From positions 1 through 9,575 of the forward strand of contig CAZDRB010000031.1 in assembly GCA_964507925.1 (NCBI GenBank): 9,575 nucleotides of DNA, in the 5' to 3' direction. This document shows positions 5,203 through 9,575 of the stretch, one piece after another (the stretch's first letter is position 1; each line of letters begins with the position of its first letter). Both the position numbers and the translations under genes were made by a program. A model generated the notes under the pieces. That model was not told where the DNA came from, did not search any database, and saw nothing but the letters and a program-made list of their open reading frames with translations. This stretch comes from CAZDRB01 sp964507925 (GTDB lineage Bacteria > Patescibacteriota > Microgenomatia > UBA1400 > UBA12108).

Positions 5203-5556
5203 ATGAAAGAAAATGGTCCAAAAATAACAGTTCGTAAATCTGTTTATTCCAATGGTTTCTATCCTTTTTCTGCAACACTCAATTGCTCTGGATGCCCAGA
5301 TTATCGTGATAACAAGTGCTTTGGATCTAACACAGAAGATGGTGACCCTCTCTCAACTCCGTCAACTCTAGCTGAAGTAAATTTTGCTACGGTTATCCAA
5401 GGCGGAGTAAGAGTGTCGAGCGGTCCGTCAGTTTCAGTTCCAGGCGATGCCCGAACACCAGAGGGTCAAAAAATAATCTTTTGTCAAAATCCAAAAATCA
5501 TTGAATCAGCAGGCAAAAAAGCCCAGAAAAAGATCAAAATCAAAAAGAAAAAATAA
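5203..5556 (+). CDS. hypothetical cysteine-containing protein with a lysine-rich tail, 117 residues
   Basis: From ATG 5203 the product has a cysteine cluster LNCSGCPDYRDNKCFGSN (about residues 26-43; C-x2-C-x7-C), a further cysteine in IIFCQNPK near 92, and a basic tail of alternating Lys and Ile ending in four lysines. The four cysteines could form a small metal site, and the tail could bind nucleic acid or membrane; both are inference. No signal peptide or lipobox is seen. I do not recognise the family. A CxGCP motif also appears in the unrelated-looking protein at 3634-4140. The last 17 bases overlap the end of the convergent PAP2-like gene, so the lysine tail is encoded opposite that gene's C-terminus. 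Confidence 0.65.
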   Translation: MKENGPKITVRKSVYSNGFYPFSATLNCSGCPDYRDNKCFGSNTEDGDPLSTPSTLAEVNFATVIQGGVRVSSGPSVSVPGDARTPEGQKIIFCQNPKIIESAGKKAQKKIKIKKKK

Positions 5557-6118
5557 CACTTATTCCTGCTGATACTATAAAAGTTCCTAATATTGCCCCC
5601 GCGACAACCTGAGCCCAGGTGTGATGCTTTTCATACACCCTCGCCCACATAACTAGTGCTAAGAGTATGTATAACCACGTATATTTCCAGCCGTAGAACA
5701 CGTTCAAGCTGGTAATCAAGACAGCGTTCACCCCGGCGTGGAGGGATATTTTCCAAAATAGTGTCGTCACAAAAAACACGATCGCAGTCAGGTAATAAAC
5801 AAGGAGCACGCTCACGAGCTCACTCTTACCTAGTTCATGAGCAAGCCACAATCCCCCTAGGTGACATACCAAAGTAAAAAGATAGAGCGGGATCCTCTCT
5901 CGTCTATTCTGAATATCCCAATCCTTGATTTGTTTGTGATAAAGCATAGTCAAAAAGAAGATTAGGGGCACAACCGCGTCTACAAACAAAATGACGCCCA
6001 AAAACCTCCAGCGGAGACCCTCCGAGACTGCAAACATAACGGCCAGGGCAATGGCGGCCGGTATCTCCCAGGTCGGATCAAAGATGCGTGAGACTAACCA
6101 AGTTATTTTTTTCTGCAC
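5540..6118 (-). CDS. PAP2-like membrane phosphatase family protein
   Basis: This 192-residue integral membrane protein has about six hydrophobic segments (roughly 18-32, 38-60, 77-95, 100-121, 130-156, 170-190). PAP2 enzymes remove phosphate from lipid phosphates such as undecaprenyl or phosphatidyl phosphates using three motifs. Recognisable remnants are a basic stretch DWDIQNRRERIP (66-77), SLHAG with His 127 (motif 2, usually SGH), and RVYEKHHTWAQVVAG with Arg 160 and His 166 (motif 3, R-x5-H-x3-D). The usual Asp of motif 3 is Gln 170, so the charge relay is incomplete and activity is uncertain. It starts at GTG 6118, with TTAAAT ending 6 bases upstream. The family assignment is by motif only; a non-enzymatic membrane protein is possible. 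Confidence 0.65.
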   Translation of the reverse strand: MQKKITWLVSRIFDPTWEIPAAIALAVMFAVSEGLRWRFLGVILFVDAVVPLIFFLTMLYHKQIKDWDIQNRRERIPLYLFTLVCHLGGLWLAHELGKSELVSVLLVYYLTAIVFFVTTLFWKISLHAGVNAVLITSLNVFYGWKYTWLYILLALVMWARVYEKHHTWAQVVAGAILGTFIVSAGISVIFSF

Positions 6119-6124
6119 CTCTCT

Positions 6125-6152
6125 ATTTAAGCATAACTAGCTTTGCTATAAT
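6125..6152. promoter_or_regulatory. divergent -10 boxes in a 41-bp gap
   Basis: On the minus strand TTAAAT (6130-6125), preceded by TGC as in extended -10 promoters, ends 6 bases before GTG 6118. On the plus strand TATAAT (6147-6152) ends 7 bases before ATG 6160. The boxes are only 16 bases apart, so both promoters cannot be occupied at the same time. Confidence 0.55.
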
Positions 6153-6159
6153 CCTCAGG

Positions 6160-6711
6160 ATGAAAATGCTAGAAAAACTTACACCTAGAGTATTTGCGCC
6201 AAGTCTTGTGACGCTCTTTAGTCTTGATATGTGGTCACACCCACTTCACAATGTCCGTGAGGCTGGACGGGGACTTGCTAGATATGCAGTCAAAGCAGAT
6301 CTAGAAAATAGAGAATGGATTGCCCAAAACTTTCCGGTCGTGGGCGAGCTCATCGCAACCCACGTTGGCAACTTGGGCTACTCCGCAGGTCTTATGATCC
6401 CCTTTGCGGTTGCAGGAAAAATTATCAAAGATTATGGCGCAAAAAAAGAAAACGAATCTCTTGAAGCCCTCGGCAAATACCTCCCACTAGCTGGATTTTT
6501 GGGTATAGTCGCAGTTAATCTGCTGGTCGAACTCACGACACCTGGCAATAATCAAACTCTCGGAGATGTCACTTTTGGAGCAATTGGCGCCGGACTAGCC
6601 TGGGCAACTTCTGAGGGTACCCTTGCTAGGATCAAAACTCACCGTGCTGAGCATGCTAAACTTAGAGAATGCCAAGACTCACCAAACAACTTACCGTCAT
6701 CGGCCCGATAG
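6160..6711 (+). CDS. hypothetical membrane protein, 183 residues
   Basis: Hydrophobic segments at about 76-90 (GLMIPFAVAGKII), 108-126 (YLPLAGFLGIVAVNLLVEL) and 133-150 (glycine/alanine-rich) suggest two or three membrane helices, with a soluble N-terminal part. No family recognised. The frame is open back to 6088, but ATG 6160 is chosen because TATAAT ends exactly 7 bases upstream, and the longer form would start inside the divergent PAP2-like gene. Its last 43 bases overlap the kinase gene in another frame. The polar end (LRECQDSPNNLPSSAR) is encoded largely by that overlap and may have been gained by stop-codon loss. It is probably co-transcribed with the kinase. Confidence 0.65.
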   Translation: MKMLEKLTPRVFAPSLVTLFSLDMWSHPLHNVREAGRGLARYAVKADLENREWIAQNFPVVGELIATHVGNLGYSAGLMIPFAVAGKIIKDYGAKKENESLEALGKYLPLAGFLGIVAVNLLVELTTPGNNQTLGDVTFGAIGAGLAWATSEGTLARIKTHRAEHAKLRECQDSPNNLPSSAR

Positions 6712-7301
6712 GCAGTGGCAAAACCACTGCGAGCCAGATTTTGGCCGAAAAGCTCGAGCTTCCACTCCTAGATGCCGACCTCTACGAAACTAATCCCTTT
6801 TTGCCTGGCTACATCGAGGACACGCCGCGCTGGAGTTTTGTCACCGAGCTCTTCTTTACCCTCGCGAGGATCAAAAAGCTCGAGTCAGTCAAGTCTATGC
6901 TCGCCAAGTCCTCGGTAATTGTCGACTCCGGCCTCATCATGAGTCACCAGGTATATACCAAAAATCACCTGGTCATGGGTACGATGACCGCTGCCGAGTG
7001 GGAGTTTTTTACCAAAATCGTGGACGACTACAAGTCCAACCTACCTACGCCCGATATCGTAATTCACTTGACGGCAAGCCCCAAAACGCAGCTCAAGCGG
7101 ATCAAGGCTCGAGGAAGGTCATTTGAAACTGGCTACACGCTAGACTACCTCCAGAGCATTACCGATCGCCTTGCGGAGTATCGAGAGACGCTCTCCGGCG
7201 ACACCAAAACCGAGCTTATAACTATAGACACCGAGGAATACGATCTCACCCTCCCCTCAGGTCAAAAGCATCTCATCTCTCTCGTCAAAAAATCCCTCTA
7301 A
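6669..7301 (+). CDS. deoxynucleoside kinase-like P-loop kinase
   Basis: The 210-residue product resembles bacterial deoxyadenosine/deoxyguanosine kinases, which phosphorylate deoxynucleosides with ATP for salvage. The P-loop GPIGSGKT is at 12-19. The block TNPFLPGYIEDTPRWSFVTELFFTLAR (41-67) matches the family's NPfLe...fY block. PDIVIHLTASPKTQLKRIKARGRSFE (128-153) covers a core strand and the arginine-rich lid. Two positions differ: where the family has D/E-R-S there is VDSG (85-88), without the Arg, and the usual base-binding Gln before the F-rich helix appears as Glu 60. Substrate choice or activity may therefore differ. The start at 6669 lies inside the preceding gene and there is no strong Shine-Dalgarno site, so translation is probably coupled. 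With ndk it would serve nucleotide salvage. Confidence 0.8.
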   Translation: MPRLTKQLTVIGPIGSGKTTASQILAEKLELPLLDADLYETNPFLPGYIEDTPRWSFVTELFFTLARIKKLESVKSMLAKSSVIVDSGLIMSHQVYTKNHLVMGTMTAAEWEFFTKIVDDYKSNLPTPDIVIHLTASPKTQLKRIKARGRSFETGYTLDYLQSITDRLAEYRETLSGDTKTELITIDTEEYDLTLPSGQKHLISLVKKSL

Positions 7302-7325
7302 ATTACAAGGACCGTCCTTGTAATT
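7301..7325. terminator. bidirectional hairpin between convergent genes
   Basis: AATTACAAGGA (7301-7311) and TCCTTGTAATT (7315-7325) form a perfect 11-bp stem with a 3-base loop, starting at the last base of the kinase stop codon. It lies between the convergent kinase and argS genes. In the minus direction a T-rich run follows a few bases later (inside the kinase end). In the plus direction there is no long T-tract beyond the TTGTAATT of the stem itself. Termination in either direction is plausible but unproven. Confidence 0.55.
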
Positions 7326-7353
7326 ACATCTCCTCTGGCTTGCCTCGACGAAA

Positions 7354-9096
7354 CTACATTTCGGCGGGCGCCTCGATCCCCAAAACAGAGAGCCCACTTG
7401 CAATTACATTCGCACTTGCCTGAGTGAGTAAGTATCGGAGCGGATTGACTTCGCCATTTTCTTCTACACGGCAGGACTGATAAAAACTATTAAACCGAGA
7501 TGAAAGCTCATAGAGATATGTAGCAACCAGGTGTGGGGCAAACTTTTCGCTCGCCTCGGCTATAACCTCAGGGTAACGATAAACCCATCTCAAGATGGCA
7601 AGCTCTTCTTTACAAAGATCGTAACTTTGTAACTCCAAATCTGGAACAGCATCAAATTTTCTCAAAATACTCTTTGCCCTTGCATGGGTATACTGGATAA
7701 ACGGTCCAGTCGAGCCCTCCATGTTCGTCATCTTCTCGGGCTCATACACAATATCCCCCCCGATTGCTTGCTTGAGTACGCTGTACTTGAGAGCTCCTAC
7801 CGCCACCTGATCAGCAATTTTTTCTTGATCCAGGGGAGAGTCAAAGGACCTATCACCCATCTTGGTCAAAACTACTTGTTTTAGCTCGTCGAGTAGCCCC
7901 TCCCCCGTCACGACCTTGCCCGTCCGCGAGCTCATCTTGCCCGAGACTAGCTTCATCATGCCGTGGGACAAATGAGTCGTTTTCCGGCCAAGCTCAGGAT
8001 AAAGCAGATTCATGACCTGCAGTAGCACCTTAAAGTACTCGTCGATCTCATTGGCAGTCACGATATACGACTTGTCATATTTGTAGCGCTCGTACTTGGA
8101 CTTGGCGAGCCCGAGCTCCTTGCCCTCATAGGTCGGGAGTCCTAGTTGATTGCGAAACACTCTGGTATGGAGACCATATTTTTCGCCCCGGAACACAATT
8201 GCCCCGCCCTCTCCCTCCTCTAAAACCTTTTTCTTGAGTCCTTCCTCAATGACTTTGAGCCCGACTTCACCAGCCTCACTCTCAAAAAAGTACTCGTCAA
8301 ATTTGGTTCCGAGCCTGGAGTAAATGGTCTCAAAATACTCAAGGCTCCAAGTTCTTCCTGCCTGGTAGAGATCGTTTATAGCTGGATCTGACTTGGTATA
8401 TATTGCTTTGTTAATCGCAATTATTTCTTCGCGTGCCCCTCCGAAGCCTTCTGGCGAAGGGGGGTCCTCGTATTTAGTTGCCCCGTACGCATACGCCTTG
8501 CCCATAAAGTTCTGCCTCTCTTTCAAGTTCTGATCCTGCAGGTCGCTCATGCTCAGTTTTTGCTCGGCCATGAGCTGTTGCATGCCCCAAACTGATTTCG
8601 CCACATGTAGTCCCACATCTCCCTGGTAATTGGCGCGTTTAACCGTCGCTCCCGACGCCTCGAATAGTCGGGCGAGACTCTCCCCGACAGTATTGCTCAT
8701 GAGGTGGCCGATATGAAACTCCTTAAAGGGGTTAGGATCCGTAAACTCGACCATCGTCGCCTGGCCATTGAGGCGGTCATTCTTGCCATAATTAGCTTCG
8801 ATTGCCTTCTTCGCCTCCCCAAGGAAAAACTCGCTCTTGAGATAAAAATTGATAAACCCAGGACCCGCGACCTCGATCTTGTCTATTGCTTGTGCAACTG
8901 TGCCACTCTGTAGCTGTGTCACTATTTTAGTAGCCACTTCCCGCGGAGATTTGCCCAGTTTTTTGCCAAGTATCATCGCCACGTTAGTGCTGTAATCACC
9001 ATGACTCTCGTCCTTGGGGTGCTCGAGGCCAAACTCGACCAGCTCGAGCTTTAGACTCTTCAATGACTCAACAATACTATCTCTTATTATCTGCAT
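7354..9096 (-). CDS. argS: arginyl-tRNA synthetase
   Basis: This class I synthetase charges tRNA-Arg with arginine using ATP. The N-terminal tRNA-binding domain covers about 1-90 (SHGDYSTNVAMILGKKLGKSP, VAGPGFINFYLK). The HIGH motif is HIGH at 128-131 within NPFKEFHIGHLMSN, unlike the common NPTGPLHVGHAR. The KMSK loop is SGKMSSRTGKV (385-395). The C-terminal DALR domain runs from about 465 (IQYTHARAKSILRK, YLYELSSRFNSFYQSCRV) to the typical end VLGIEAPAEM. At 580 residues it is full length. DPPSPEGFGG (211-220) looks like an insertion encoded by a palindromic element. TAAAAT (9108-9103) ends 6 bases before ATG 9096 and no Shine-Dalgarno site is seen. The tRNA-Arg(CCT) at 692-763 is one substrate. 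Confidence 0.97.
   Translation of the reverse strand: MQIIRDSIVESLKSLKLELVEFGLEHPKDESHGDYSTNVAMILGKKLGKSPREVATKIVTQLQSGTVAQAIDKIEVAGPGFINFYLKSEFFLGEAKKAIEANYGKNDRLNGQATMVEFTDPNPFKEFHIGHLMSNTVGESLARLFEASGATVKRANYQGDVGLHVAKSVWGMQQLMAEQKLSMSDLQDQNLKERQNFMGKAYAYGATKYEDPPSPEGFGGAREEIIAINKAIYTKSDPAINDLYQAGRTWSLEYFETIYSRLGTKFDEYFFESEAGEVGLKVIEEGLKKKVLEEGEGGAIVFRGEKYGLHTRVFRNQLGLPTYEGKELGLAKSKYERYKYDKSYIVTANEIDEYFKVLLQVMNLLYPELGRKTTHLSHGMMKLVSGKMSSRTGKVVTGEGLLDELKQVVLTKMGDRSFDSPLDQEKIADQVAVGALKYSVLKQAIGGDIVYEPEKMTNMEGSTGPFIQYTHARAKSILRKFDAVPDLELQSYDLCKEELAILRWVYRYPEVIAEASEKFAPHLVATYLYELSSRFNSFYQSCRVEENGEVNPLRYLLTQASANVIASGLSVLGIEAPAEM
8436..8464 (-). repeat. GC-rich palindrome inserted in frame in argS
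   Basis: The arms CCCCTCC and GGGGGG, then inner GCC/GGC around a 4-base loop, can fold with a symmetric GAA/GAA internal loop. The element encodes most of DPPSPEGFGG, a proline/glycine-rich stretch between the KYE and AREEI parts of argS, where I expect a shorter link. The 9-mer CCTTCGCCA is shared with the palindrome beside tRNA-Pro. It reads through in frame without a stop. Confidence 0.5.
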
Positions 9097-9102
9097 AGCT
9101 TG

Positions 9103-9108
9103 ATTTTA
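9103..9108 (-). promoter_or_regulatory. -10 box for argS
   Basis: TAAAAT on the minus strand ends 6 bases before the argS ATG, in the 29-base gap after the M20 gene. No convincing -35 element is seen. Read-through from the M20 gene is also possible. Confidence 0.45.
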
Positions 9109-9125
9109 CTCTAAAAAACAAAACT

Positions 9126-9575
9126 TCACGAGTAGTTCTTGGCCACATTCACAAGTATCTTAACGATATTATTGAGATCTTTTTTTAAAATGCTTTCTTT
9201 ATTAGTATGAGCATGAGAAACACCTCTACCAATCGATAATACCCTGTATCCCAGGCCAGCAATAGAATTAGCATCGCTAGTAGCAAACGAACTTACAGTA
9301 TCAAATTTCAATCCAAGATCTTCAACAACGCCTCTGATTCGCTTTAAAGACTCCTCCAATCCCTTTCCCTCAAATGGCGGGACAAAATCGTCCCAATTAA
9401 ACTTTACTTCTATCTTAGCCCCATATAAGTCTTCAATTTTTTGCGTGACTTTCAGGATTCTTTCAGTTAAATTCTTAATTTTGTCCATACGAAAAGCTCT
9501 CAATTCTCCCATTAGCTCAACTTGATCACAAACTACATTTGTTTTGCTTCCTCCATGAATCGAGCCAATCGCCAT
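9126..9575 (-). CDS. M20-type metallopeptidase, C-terminal part (5' end outside the window)
   Basis: The visible 149 residues are the dimerisation domain and the end of the catalytic domain of a PepT-like M20 peptidase, a two-zinc aminopeptidase or deacylase. GSIHGGSKTNVVCDQVELMGELRAF (4-28) is the strand-rich start of the dimerisation domain. SDANSIAGLGYRVLSIGRG (100-118) and HAHTNKESI (121-129) match the conserved end of the catalytic domain, with His 123 as the likely zinc ligand of an H-T-x-x-E motif. The ATG at the window edge is internal, since the family needs some 200 further residues upstream. The gene ends at TGA, 29 bases before argS. Which M20 subfamily it belongs to cannot be settled from this part. 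Confidence 0.85.
   Translation of the reverse strand: MAIGSIHGGSKTNVVCDQVELMGELRAFRMDKIKNLTERILKVTQKIEDLYGAKIEVKFNWDDFVPPFEGKGLEESLKRIRGVVEDLGLKFDTVSSFATSDANSIAGLGYRVLSIGRGVSHAHTNKESILKKDLNNIVKILVNVAKNYS

Noticed and set aside
1..9575. CRISPR array, insertion sequence, prophage or defence system
   Set aside because: No regularly spaced repeats, transposase, integrase, nuclease or phage structural genes are visible.

Overview
The window looks like a piece of a small, streamlined bacterial genome, most likely a member of the Candidate Phyla Radiation (Patescibacteria, possibly the Microgenomates side). This is inference. The signs are tightly packed short genes, divergent intergenic gaps of 40-65 bp, overlapping genes, tRNA genes without an encoded CCA end, an arginyl-tRNA synthetase with an atypical NPFKEFHIGHLMSN signature, and dispersed GC-rich palindromes, one of them inside argS. 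TGA ends at least five genes here, so the code appears standard; lineages that read TGA as glycine are unlikely.

Layout. Positions 1-121 carry the tail of an unidentified plus-strand gene. Positions 114-664 (minus) hold a small hypothetical gene followed by a decayed tandem copy of itself. A palindromic -10 box at 672-681 separates that gene from a plus-strand tRNA-Arg(CCT). Positions 764-1019 have no convincing gene but contain strong RNA-like inverted repeats and a likely ndk terminator. From 3608 down to 1020 the minus strand carries an M16 zinc peptidase, tRNA-Pro(CGG), a 170-residue hypothetical protein, an overlapping 79-codon frame and ndk. From 4799 down to 3634 there is a translationally coupled pair of unknown genes. 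Divergent from it are a one-helix small membrane protein, tRNA-Ala(CGC) and a cysteine-containing basic-tailed protein at 4865-5556. A PAP2-like membrane protein (5540-6118, minus) converges on the last of these by overlap and diverges from a membrane protein plus deoxynucleoside-kinase-like pair (6160-7301). A hairpin separates the kinase from argS (7354-9096, minus). The C-terminal part of an M20-type metallopeptidase fills 9126-9575 (minus) and runs off the edge.

How the genes fit together. Several recognisable genes are housekeeping: nucleotide metabolism (ndk, dNK-like kinase), tRNA charging (argS plus three tRNAs) and proteolysis (M16, M20). No phage, insertion sequence, CRISPR or defence system is visible.

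The most striking regional property is promoter geometry. At eight genes a TATAAT-like box ends only 6-8 bases before the start codon, which leaves no room for a Shine-Dalgarno site and predicts leaderless mRNAs. Only ndk, which lies inside an apparent operon, has a clear Shine-Dalgarno sequence. The geometry also settles several start codons.
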